From the NCBI RefSeq assembly GCF_014839805.1, contig NC_051131.1, forward strand, positions 7,428,913 through 7,492,912: DNA of 64,000 nt, read 5' to 3'. The notes beneath the pieces are model-generated. The model was not told where the DNA came from. It worked only from the letters and a program-made list of their open reading frames with translations, and searched no databases. Both the position numbers and the translations under genes were made by a program. This DNA comes from Manduca sexta (taxonomy: Eukaryota; Arthropoda; Insecta; Lepidoptera; Sphingidae). Shown piece after piece: positions 38,011 to 49,000 of this stretch (position 1 is its first letter; every line of letters starts with the position of its first letter).

Positions 38011-41000
38011 GAGGAAGTAAAATTTACTTTCTCATATTATAATTAAAAATATATAAGTAGTCAGTCCCTCATTGTATGTTAGATTTTATCTATTTCTCTA
38101 CTGAAACACCAATGGGTGTAATGATTAAACTATTTGTAAAATATTATTGAAAAATTAACATTTTGATGGACGGAGTAAACACTTGTTCTTATAGGTATCC
38201 TATATTCTGTGTACGAGACGTGCGTAGAAGACAGAAGAGGCAAATAACACGTTTAATTTATGAATATCGGTAAGCCATTAGGTTTGATAAAAACCTACGC
38301 GGCTATAATATAATACTCTTTGTATGAATGGAATAAATGCTAAATTGTTTTTTTATAAGTAAACAATGATGAAAATCAATTTCTATAGTTATTTTGCAAG
38401 TTCAGTTTAATCATTGTTTTTTCAGGCGTTTTTTAAAACAGTTTTCATGCTGGTTAATAAACCACCATAGCTCTTACACTACATATCCAACATAAATCAT
38501 ATTTTTTAATAATATTTCGATCTAAAAATATACAAATTAACAAATAAAATATGCTAGAGCGACCTTGTAGAGAAATACGCCTACATCGTGGATTGGTCGA
38601 CCAGGAATCACTGTCTTATAGATCTTTATAGTGGCAATTTGGTGTTGTGTTTCGAATTACAATAACCTCCTTCCTTAATTAATTCGTATTCTTTTCCATT
38701 ATTTCCGGCTAAATATGCATGATTCTTCTCGTACTACTGCTATATCTGCATTAACGACACCTGTTAACGCCTATGTCCAAATGCCCATTACTTAGCGCCT
38801 TAAAAATAGTACGGCTGTTTTCAGTTCTGCTACAAAAGTTATTTCTTGTGAAACGGTGCATTAAAATAGTTTTGCCAAATTCTTGGAATTACTACTAAAA
38901 CAAGCGGTTTAGACCGCTCTTTTAGTGTATTTGAAAGTGATTAGTTAAGTCAGTTAGTGAAAAGGGCACTGAAATATTATTTTTAATTTGATTATTTGAA
39001 GGCTATCAACAAAGTTTACAAGGAATTAATTGAAATTGAGATAATACGCAACCACAACGTGCATAATAAAGACAATAAAACAATTTATCTCTTTAATTAG
39101 CAATATTAATTTACTAATTAAAGAGTTTGGGGGCACTTGTTGAAAATTGAGTAGGTCGGAAATATCAGAATATGGAATATATTGTGTATAAGAAACATAT
39201 TTTACTTCAAATTTCAAAATTTATGAAGATTAAAATTAAATACAGGAAAATCGTATGAATTAAAAATATGTAAGATTGTATATAATATTTTTATTATTTC
39301 TCTAGCCCTTCACGGTTTGAACAGACATTTTTTGGGGGTTTGATACAAAAAACTTGGTAAAGCTGAATATTATGTCCTCTTTAGACGGAGTATGACATCG
39401 TTAAAGTAGCGCCATTGCGTGTGCACTGTGTTAACGCCATGTTAAATGCGCGTAAAAATGTTACCGAATTATCGTAGTCCTACACTCCATTAACACATTA
39501 AATTGTTGACCACACAATATGCGTAGAGTTACTCGTTAGCTGTTAGCAGTGTCGTACATGACTAGAGACCTGATTATATAAATTTGCATAAATCCATTTT
39601 TGCCAGTTTTTGCATATGATGTTTAAAATTATGGGATGGTGTATATTTTCGCTATCTTGGGCGATATATCTTTCTAGGTCACCATTTTGTAAAATAATAA
39701 AGCATGTTATATACGACTTGGTTGCAATTTTTTTGCTCGCAAAAACGTATGCTGATTTTTAATCGACTTCTTCAAAAGAAGAAATAAACCAATTCGTTTT
39801 TTTTAAATAAATGTTTTAAAATTAATTGATGTTCCAAATTTTGAGTCTTACATGAATATTTAAGTTTTTAGGTTGCAATAATGCGGTCTCTACTCATGGC
39901 AAACCCAAATTTAGCGCGCTAAAACCCTTTGATGTGTCCAAAATAATCGTCTTCAAAAATGTATCTTTATTCACAATGTCACTGGTCATAGTTCTATTCG
40001 GAAACTAAATTGTTGGCCATATTCGTGAAATGTACCGGTTAACGCGTATACCTATTGGGATACTTTTTATTGCGTTTTCATGCGGGCGGAATCGCCAGTA
40101 ACACTAGATTAGTGTATAAAATACTGATGAATAGAAATACTGATAAATATTGAAATATTTTTTTCTAACAAAATCTTGTAATAAAATAATTCAGTAGGTA
40201 ATTCTTATAACATTTTACCGTCGTGGTTATGAAATAATTTAAAAATCGAATTTAAGACATTAAAATAAATCCATTTATCGCATGTTTTTTTTATGTCAAT
40301 GTTTCCGATGTTTCGAAGACTTTGCAGCGTTCACGATCACGGAGTCCCCCTTGTGACCTTGATATAGTTTTATTTCAATGTCTAGAATTCGCGTAAACAT
40401 AAGAATTCTTCAATCTAATTTAAGAATAATATCAACTGTTAGATTTATTTGCAAACTCACCAGATTAAATTATATGACTTTTTCGGATCGATACATCCAG
40501 TCATGGCTTAAATTCAAAACACGGTATCTTCGCAAAATAAGTTAGCAGACTGGGTTTCTGTTAGTTGCAAATACAATATTTATGTCACTCCCTTCCACAT
40601 AGCGTCGGATACGTTTCCTTTTAATTAACACTTCTAACTTACATGTTTATTCAATTTGAAGACGCTCACGGATCATAATTATATACGTTCATAAATAGCT
40701 TTTATATTGCGACGTACCTACCAACAAGTACTAATTAATCTGTTACTAACTGATGATTTTATAGTCCATCAACACAATCTGCGTGTGCCTTTTAATAAAA
40801 CTCTAAAAGATGCTTCAACGTTGGTGTCTTGATAATTTTTTAGGGTTCCGCAAACACTAATGAATTCGGTTTCATTGTGGAGTAATATTGTAATTTTCGG
40901 AATCTGTTCGTGTTTTAATACCCATTTATTCACAGAGGGCTTAGTATTATCCTAAATTATATTTTCAAATGCTCCGCAGAATATGAAAATCTTTTTTTGC

Positions 41001-41512
41001 ATGTAATAAAAAGCTGCGGAATAATTATCAAAACTTAAAAAGGAACTTCGCAGTAAGCTACATTGTGGAAATTAAGAAATATCTGTATTTCAGCGCCAAT
41101 GATAGGATGAACCCGAGAATTATTTATTATAAATATTTTGTGAGATTGTAATTTGTAAGATAAGTTCATCAGCCATTATACATGTACAGGAAGTAGTTGT
41201 TATGGCCCCTTTGCTACAATTGTATTACTTGACCTTGAGGTAAACGGAATCGTGGGTACTTTTAAAACTCGTTACAGGTAACTTAATATTAGGTCGATAG
41301 ACTGGTGAGCCAGACAAATAATATATCAACCTGGGCTGGATAATAACAAAAATTCATAGGCCCAGCGAAAAAGGAGCAAGAACTGCACACAAAGTGCACA
41401 GACTAACGAGGAGGAGCTAAGTATGATATGTATAGGTAAGGCCCCGTGGATGAGAGGTGGCGATCTGAAAGTCGAAACGTTCCACGTAAGAAATCCAAAT
41501 CCACTATTTTCA
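38011..41512. other. AT-rich intergenic DNA, no gene seen
   Basis: About 3.5 kb without a supported coding frame. A short segment near 40300-40380 (TTTCGAAGACTTTGCAGCG, then GTTCACGATCACGGAGTCC) is more GC-rich and resembles dispersed lepidopteran repeat sequence, but I cannot assign it. The rest is low-complexity AT-rich sequence. Confidence 0.6.
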
Positions 41513-41925
41513 AGTAAATATATTATCGTACCCCCGGGATGGACGGCAGTGTGTAGTCGGCCTCACGCTGCCGTAAGCGCCGAGGGCGTCGTTCGGTGCG
41601 CGGGGGCTTCTGAGCCCCCCCCCCCCCCCCATAGAAGACGGGCCGCAAGGCGGCACCGCGCAGGGGCGGCTGCGGTCGCAGACTAGACACTTTAATGTCA
41701 GGCCAAGGCAAAGGTAGGCCGTGCATAGGTTAAGTTGTATATAGGGTTAGGGACTCGGCCCAGCGGTCGCCCGAAGGTCACCATCAAATCCGGGCGGCTT
41801 AACGCCGGGCCGTAAGGCACGGTTACCTCAGCATAACCGCTCAGTCGCCCCACACGAAGGCTGGGCGGTAGTAATAAGGCACTTTCTCCGCGAAACCAAA
41901 AAAAAAAGTAAATATATTATTGTAC
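41513..41925 (+). mobile_element. 5'-truncated retroposon with target-site duplication
   Basis: A GC-rich insert (about 41532-41899, including a C run near 41616-41630) ends in a poly(A) of about 10 near 41897-41907. It is bracketed by a near-perfect duplication of about 19 bp (AGTAAATATATTATCGTAC at 41513-41531; the same with one C-to-T change at 41907-41925). The 3' part (GGCTTAACGCCGGGCCGTAAGG, then GGCTGGGCGGTAGTAATAAG) resembles the 3' end of a lepidopteran non-LTR element. Poly(A) plus target duplication shows target-primed reverse transcription. No intact protein frame remains. Confidence 0.7.
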
Positions 41926-41929
41926 AAGG

Positions 41930-42808
41930 GGTTATTCCAGATGACGTATAGTTAGCGATTCGAAGTTTGAAATCCAGCAACTCTATTGGCCTATCATATG
42001 TAGGTAATGAGCAACATAGTTTTAGAAGGAACAGATTCGCCAACGACTTGGTAGACTTTATACCTGACCGACTTGATCGCGGGGGACAGGTGGATTTCCT
42101 ATGCTTCGACTTCCGAAAAGCGAAAACAGGGTTGACAAAGACATGCTATTTGAAAAATTGTCTGTTTTGGGTTTGGCTCTAGGTTTTGTCAAGTTTATTG
42201 TCAGTTGATCTCCAGCATTAACTTTGTATTTGGTCTGTAATAAGCCCAGCCCTATCACCAACGCTCTGGTATAAGTCAAGAATCAATACTTGGTCCTCTT
42301 TCGTTTATAAAGATGATAAATGATTTCCCGTCAGTTATTAAATACTCAAAATAGCCTTGTTTATGCAAATCACTTTTAAACTTCTTAAGTTTGTATTTTC
42401 TCCTGTTTTTTATTTTGTTATTAAAATTTGTAGTTTAAGGTTTGATTTTATTTTGTTTCTGTTACTTATATATATCTACATAATACATATTTATTTGGTT
42501 GTTTTGAATTTGAAATATTATATCAATATTATGTAAATATTTGTTAGAGTTCTCTATCGCAAATTGTTACATTTAAATAGTTTTTTATTTCTTTTTTAAG
42601 TATTGTAATAGTGTTATCTGTACAATTGATAAACTAAGTACTTGAGCATTTTCTATTGTCTTAAAGATTGTGGCTCATGCTGTGATTGCTTATAACCAGA
42701 GTTACAATTACGTAAGCTATTATAGCTATAAATATGTGTAGTTATTATAAGAATTATTGTAAACTCCGTTAGCAATCCTTATCCAATGAATAAATAAATA
42801 AATAAAAT
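41930..42808 (+). pseudogene. Decayed jockey/CR1-like LINE, reverse transcriptase fragment
   Basis: Broken frames match the reverse transcriptase core of jockey/CR1-type LINEs: EQHSFRRNRF and DRGGQVDFLCFDFRKA near 42008-42120, then in another frame LFEKLSVLGLALGFVKF near 42148-42195, and a GPL...MINDFPSVIKYS block near 42293-42350. Frameshifts and stops disable it, and the catalytic YADD region near 42362 is degraded. An AT-rich 3' UTR follows and ends in AATA repeats at about 42787-42808, a typical LINE tail. The retroposon at 41513 lies directly at its 5' side and may have inserted into it. Confidence 0.65.
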
Positions 42809-45430
42809 TTTCGTGAAATTAAAACAGAGAAGGATTATTTATTACTTCAGAACGATAATAATGCTGTAATTTCTCATAATGTTATGAGATGAGTTTCGGT
42901 CGTATGGATTGGCCAATTAATTACATCTCTATAACTTGGTTCGAAAATAATAACAAAAGTATACAAAATTAACGATTTTGGAGTAACATTTAACCGAAAA
43001 CTTGCATTTCACGACCATGTCGTAACATTGAATATTATCGACGCTTGGGTTTCGTTCTCCATAACCCGTGTGATTTTCATAACATTAGTGTGATTAAAAT
43101 CATCTTTCGTAGCAAAATTGAGGCGAGTACGTACGTCTAGAATCCCTACGATAGTACTTACACGTTCTTGTCAGAATTAATGAAATGAAGGAATATGATC
43201 TAGTGTGAATGTTTGCACTTTGCACTATTGTGAGATAAACACATGATTATATTATATTTCATGTACTTCGTTTTAAAGTATTTAAATTGTTGACTGTCAT
43301 CGATGTGAATGTTAATTATTATGTAATTTATTTTACCCTTTTTTATATGTTTTTATAATTAACTTAATTACTTAGTGTAATTATTTTCATCAGTTCTAAT
43401 GAAAATAAATAAAAAAATGATATCGCACAGAGAAATTCATCGCATAGCTAAATTTAGTTGTTGCGACATATAAACTGTGTACTAGTTTGGTAATTATAGT
43501 AAAAGACTAGCTATTTATCATAAATTCTATTACAACCTGAGAATCTGATTTCGATGTGTTTTGTTGCTTGTCATAGACAAAGGTGTGACCAAAGAGAATT
43601 ATAGTATATATGGAAAGGTGTGACTTATAATTCTCTTTGGTGTGACTTATATGAAAAGTTTTATTTAAAATACAAAATGCAACATGCAAAATACCTATTA
43701 CTATTTTATATTTAAATACTTTATCTAAAAAGGCATTATGTGTTTTATTTCTAGTGCTTATTTTGATGTATCCGGTAGTAACTAAACACAAAATAACATT
43801 TTTTTTATCATATGATCACCGCCATTGATGGAATGTTACAAATCAGAGGTACTATACAGAGTTATACAGAGTCTCAGCTTATACTTAACTTAGCTGAATG
43901 TCTTTGTTACAAGTTAATATAACATAAATTTAACCAAAATTGTTCAAGCTGATCACTATATTATATTACTAGATACGGCATTATTTTGCGTGTTTTATGT
44001 AGACCATGTTCTATAGTTTAGATTATGATATATGCCAACAGGTTTTTAGTATTGGGTCCTTACATATGAAACATGTGAGGAGGCAAGACCTCCAAGGTTG
44101 TAACTATTACTATACCATTCATCAAAATTAGTTCTATGCGCATACAGTAATTTCCACGCGGGTGATGCCGTAAGCAAAAGCTTGCTATAATTAGTTTCGG
44201 ATATGGTTATTGGCGTCCATTTAAAAAAACACTCTGTATAAGTAGGTACTCGTTTCTATAAGGTTTCATAAAAATGTTATGTAATATAGATAGCAATAGA
44301 GAAAACTGATTATATAAGTAATACTGGTTTTTATAAAAGCATTTAATTTGAAAATGTATGTATTTTGAAAAAACCTATTTTGTATTTTATACAATTTTGT
44401 ATTGAAGATATATATATAGGTTTTACACAATTTTGCAATTAAGATACTAAATAAAAAAAAATCGAGTATTTAGGATTTAGTAAATATTTTTTTGTATTAA
44501 TATTCGAAAAGTATTTCTATTTTGTATTTATATATTATTGTGTAACCATTTTGTACATCTCTAGTTATAGCTAAAACGTAGTGATTATATTCTCTTTGGT
44601 TATAGCTTACAACTGTAATGTAATGTCATCAAACTTTAAGGTTTATGACTTATTGGTAGCAACTTCTGAGTAGCAACTAGACCAAGAATAGGATACGTTG
44701 TCATTCATATAAAAAAATATGATCTACATTTTTCTAGGACATAAGATAGTTATTATGTCTTCCTTTGCTCGTCCCATAATGAGGCCATATGACGGTAGAT
44801 ACTTCGAATCTTGTTTTACTTTTTCGTCAAGAACTATATATATTGTTTCGCGCCGCTATCCTAGGCGATGACATCGGGCGTTTCCGGAAGTATTCGGCTG
44901 CGCGGGCAGGCTGGCAGAAGAGAAGATATGTCACGCGACGACTATTCTATTATTTTCTCTGGTTGGACGTTGTCAAAAAAATGTCTAAAAATGTATTCTG
45001 TAATTATTTTGCAAATATAATGTTTACTGTAAAAAGAGCGTTTAACAATATAGTTCTAACGCGTTTTTCAATAAAGATTTACCAAAAAAAAATATAGTAT
45101 ATTATTATTTAATAATTTTATGTAAGTAGGTGTATTAAAAAGATACTTATACATATCCGGATTAAATCCAAAAGCCCAGGAAATGCTTTCTACTAGGCCT
45201 GAACTCAAAGGTCAGTCTTATGATATACGTATATAGATTAAATTTGTTGTAGCAGATCAAATAAAACACAACCATATATTATTATTATTATTAATGGCTT
45301 ATATTTAGAACATTATCAAAATTATTTTACATAAAATCATGATGATTTCGAATATTTATATTATGAATATCACAAAATTCGAAGGAGGCGACTATTCCAC
45401 ATTAGTAATGTCAAAAATATCCTAAAGTAA
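42809..45430. other. AT-rich intergenic DNA downstream of dumpy 3' end
   Basis: No supported gene. It includes a short hairpin repeat (43588-43641, listed separately), a LINE-tail-like sequence ending in AAATAAATAAAAAAA near 43400-43420, and several AT-only runs. If the minus-strand dumpy copy is read, this lies downstream of its stop codon and may hold the end of its 3' UTR. I did not find a clear AATAAA on the minus strand close to the stop. Confidence 0.55.
43588..43641. repeat. 16-bp perfect inverted repeat (hairpin)
   Basis: ACCAAAGAGAATTATA (43588-43603) is followed 22 bases later by its exact reverse complement (43626-43641). GGTGTGAC flanks or neighbours both arms. A third, one-base-shorter copy of the right arm (TATATTCTCTTTGGT) occurs at 44586-44600. 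This may be the end or the remains of a small DNA transposon. Confidence 0.6.
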
Positions 45431-45630
45431 AAAAGATACAAATTTTAAGAGGGCGCAGTGAGCGCAAGCGAGGGGCTCGCCTGAGAGGCGTGCGGCGCTT
45501 ACGACGCCCTCGCCCGGCGGTCCTCCGGCGGCGCGCACAGATTAAAGTTAAGTAAATTAGAAGGAAGGAGCCGACACCGCCCGGCGCCGACGGAGGAGCG
45601 GGGCACGGGACTAGGCTGGCGCGCCGCGTA
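45431..45630 (-). other. dp: GC-rich 3' UTR region of dumpy (minus strand)
   Basis: Directly after the stop codon of the minus-strand ZP/TM exon, the high-GC composition continues for about 180 bp (CGACGCCCTCGCCCGGCGG at about 45503) before switching abruptly to AT-rich DNA. Continuity of composition with the last exon suggests transcribed 3' UTR. The polyadenylation site was not located. Confidence 0.4.
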
Positions 45631-46017
45631 TCAGCGCTGGAACAGCGGGTTCGGGAAGTCCGGCGGGTGCGGCAGAGGAGCGGGCGGCGGGCGCGCCCGC
45701 CTCCACGCCACCAGCCAGCAGGCGACCGCAGCCGCGACGGCGACTAGTGCGAGCAGGGCAGTGAGCGCCAGCGCGACCGCCAGTCCGGCCGCCGACACAC
45801 ACACCTCGCCGCCGGCCGACCCGCTCGTTCCTTCAGCTCCGGATCCGTCCCGCTGTCGGGCCACTCGAGAGGCGTCGCGTCGCTCAAGAGTCAAAATCTG
45901 ATTCGACTCCACAGTCACCTCCTCGCGAAGTTGTCCTTCACTTATCGACGCGACATCGCTTTCGATCGCTTCTCGTTTCTTTCGTTTACCAAAAGCATCT
46001 GAACCGCGGCAATTAAC
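45631..46017 (-). CDS. dp: dumpy last exon: furin site, TM segment, short tail
   Basis: After VNC, the last ZP-region cysteine, comes a basic KRKKR furin-type site (45973-45987). Cleavage at such a site normally releases ZP proteins for polymerisation. An extracellular linker follows, then an Ala/Val/Leu-rich transmembrane helix (LAVALALTALLALVAVAAAV), a stop-transfer RRAR and a short Pro-rich cytoplasmic tail ending PDFPNPLFQR and stop (45631-45633). The exon is far more GC-rich than the rest of the gene. Confidence 0.88.
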   Translation of the reverse strand, partial: VNCRGSDAFGKRKKREAIESDVASISEGQLREEVTVESNQILTLERRDASRVARQRDGSGAEGTSGSAGGEVCVSAAGLAVALALTALLALVAVAAAVACWLVAWRRARPPPAPLPHPPDFPNPLFQR

Positions 46018-49000
46018 CTGTAAAAATTAATCAAATTAAGTTTGGTATCCCGATTCATATTAATTATCGAGTATAGCTTGATTGCTATTATTATAATAAT
46101 ACCGGCCCTGTATGATATACTACCCATGGCACAGGCAAGGCAGTTCGTTCTCGGCGTTCTGTTCTATTCCCAACAAGCTATTGTGCTTTTATTATTATAA
46201 CCCTTGACTATTATCATGAATACATCGTTTTAATTTATATGAGGAATATTTATTATTTGTGTTACATTTATTATATATTTGAGCATACGAAATTTTAAGT
46301 AAACCTACCGGTTGACATTTTCCGAAGCACACTCTTATGTTGCATTGGAATCGTATGTTGTCGCTACTCGGGAACTTGAAAGCGTTAAACGAAGCACGCA
46401 ACGCGCTACCATCTTCGCTTCGTTCCCACTCGCCGAAAATAGCTGTATCCGTGGCACAACCATCGGCGTCCGTGACTTGATACTCATTCTCAACATTTGT
46501 CGATACCTCGCTTGTCTTAGCGATACAACTTCTCGCAAATCCACCGTAAATGCCTAGAACACAATTTAAGTATTACGGACGCTGAAAAAGATTAGCATTA
46601 TGTGCCTACTAGTTAAGCACGAGAATTCTATTGTTATAAACGATTTGGTAAAGCACTTACTGGATGGTTGAACATCGACTTGCAAGATGAGATTTTCTCC
46701 AATTTCAGCCGAGCTAACTTGATCACCGGAGCGGGATACTATTCTCATGGAGCAGGTGGGTGGCGGTCCGGTGTTGGCGATAGTGCCGGCCGTTGTGAGC
46801 ATGGACACGTTGAACGCAAGCGTTACGTTTTGCTCGCCAGTTTTGTAGATACATTTAATATGGAAAGCTTTCGTAGTTGATGTTACTAATTTCAAGTGTG
46901 TCTGCATGACGAGAACGAAGCTTGCCAAACCCTACAAATATTAATTAGCGTGTTTATTAAATAAAATTAAAGAAGTTAAGAAAAACAATTGTAAGATAGA
47001 CAAACACTCTTATGTTCAAATTGAAGAACGGAATAAAGAAAGTCAAATGATATGTGGTAAGTACGTACATTGACATGTACTAAGCCGCAATCACCAAAGT
47101 GTACGGTAAAGAAAACGAAGTTATTATCTTCATCTTTAGGCATTTCCACAGCTTTACGACAGCGCTCATCCTTACTGTAGCTCTTTACATATAGTAATCC
47201 GTTGAAGTCTTTGATCTTCAGTCGAACACGCACTCCGTCGGCTAAGCATTCCACCTAGCAAAAATTAATTTAAATCAAATTATTTACAACTACAATATCA
47301 TCGACACACTTAAATAAATATTTAGCACCACGATTAAGAAAAATGGTTAGATATAAAAGTATTTATGTGTAACAAGTTGTTCAACAAAACTTGTATTTTT
47401 GATCTATGTGAACTTTAAATTACATTTGTTTGAGATGCACATTAATAATTTCAAAATGTAATAAACTCTAACTACGTATTTCATTAAAATTGGATATCAG
47501 TTACTTAGGTTATGTTTACTATTAAAAATATATTGAATAATTTGTCTTAAAATACCTGTATATCTGGTGTCGGGAAGTCAGTGCGATACATGGTCGGTGG
47601 GCTATTGCATTGAACTCTCGGGTTGCCGGTGTAGCCAGCAACGCAAGTACAATGGGAGCGGTGATCGACTGCATCACAAGTCGCATTAATGCCGCATGGC
47701 TCTGCTTTACAAGCATCAACGCAGTGTCCGTTAATACAGCGAGAACGGTCATTACAGTTGTCATCGGTGCGGCAACCTCCGACTACGCAAATTTCGCCTC
47801 GGGTAATAAATCCACGTTCCGAGTCACATACGCAACGTCCGCGCGCATCAACTACTCGACCGTCTTCATAAAGGCAGGGTATACAGTCACCATTTATATC
47901 AACACCTTGGCCGGCTACACATTGTGGTATGGCTCCTAAGCAAAAAAAAGGATTAAGTATCTAGATTTTAAAATATGAAATTAAACAAGCAATTTGAACA
48001 GAAAGAATACATACTGTTGGGCTTGCATTCGAGTAATGCGTTTCCTCTGTAACCCGCTCGACATTCACATATCATAGTTCTAACTGGACTGGTATCCACA
48101 ACTTTACATTCTGCATTTATGCCACATGGTTTTATTTCTAGACATGGGTTAACACATTTATGGTTGAGACACGCAGTTCTTGAAGGACAGTCACTGTCAC
48201 TGATACATTGCGTTGTTGTATATGGAACGCACCCGTTTTCGGTGTTTTCATAGGACGGCGGACAAATACAAAGTGCTCCATGTAGAAGCACTTTACATTC
48301 TGCCGGTTCTGTGCATGATGTGGATGTACATGGGTTTACACATTTCGAGTTAATGCATGACCTATCTGAAGGGCAATCGGAATTAGAACGGCATCCGATG
48401 GGTGTGCATGCGATAGAAGGATTGCCAACAGTACCAGGTAAGCAGCGACATGAAGAACGGTGATTAATTCCGTAACATTCAGCAGATTGTCCACATTCAT
48501 CGCTGGTTACTGAACAAGCCGGCACACAGCGGTTGTTTATACATGATTCGTCATCTGAGCAATGTGAATCTGATTGACATAGAATTTCGTAACAACCAGC
48601 AGATGGATCGCCTATAAAACCTGGTCGACATGCGCATACTGGTTTATGTTCTTTTATTAGACACTCAGTGTTAGGTCCGCAGTTGCATGGATTTTGGCAA
48701 ATGGAAGATTGGCAGGCATGATCTGAGGTGCAGTTATGGTCTGTTTCACAAACGTCATTCGTAAGTGTTACTAGTCGACAAATTCCTCCACCGTTGCTAA
48801 CATAGCCTGGAGGACACGTGCAGAGCATAGTCCGTACGGGCAACGTAGGCGATACTTCACAGGTAGCGGGTGTAGTGCAAGGTTTCAATTCAATACATGG
48901 ATTTACACATTTTGATGATAAACAAGCTTGTCTAGATGGGCAGTCAGCGTCAATATAACATTCAGTTGTAGTTTGCGGTTTGCACTCTATGTACGGACTT

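Noticed and set aside
41423..41686. Frame of 87 codons with a proline run
   Set aside because: It runs across the left target duplication into the retroposon and its C-rich run; it is not a gene.
47610..47939. Plus-strand frame of 109 codons rich in Ser/Thr
   Set aside because: It is the reverse strand of a dumpy EGF exon (47556-47935), whose Cys pattern and splice sites are clear.
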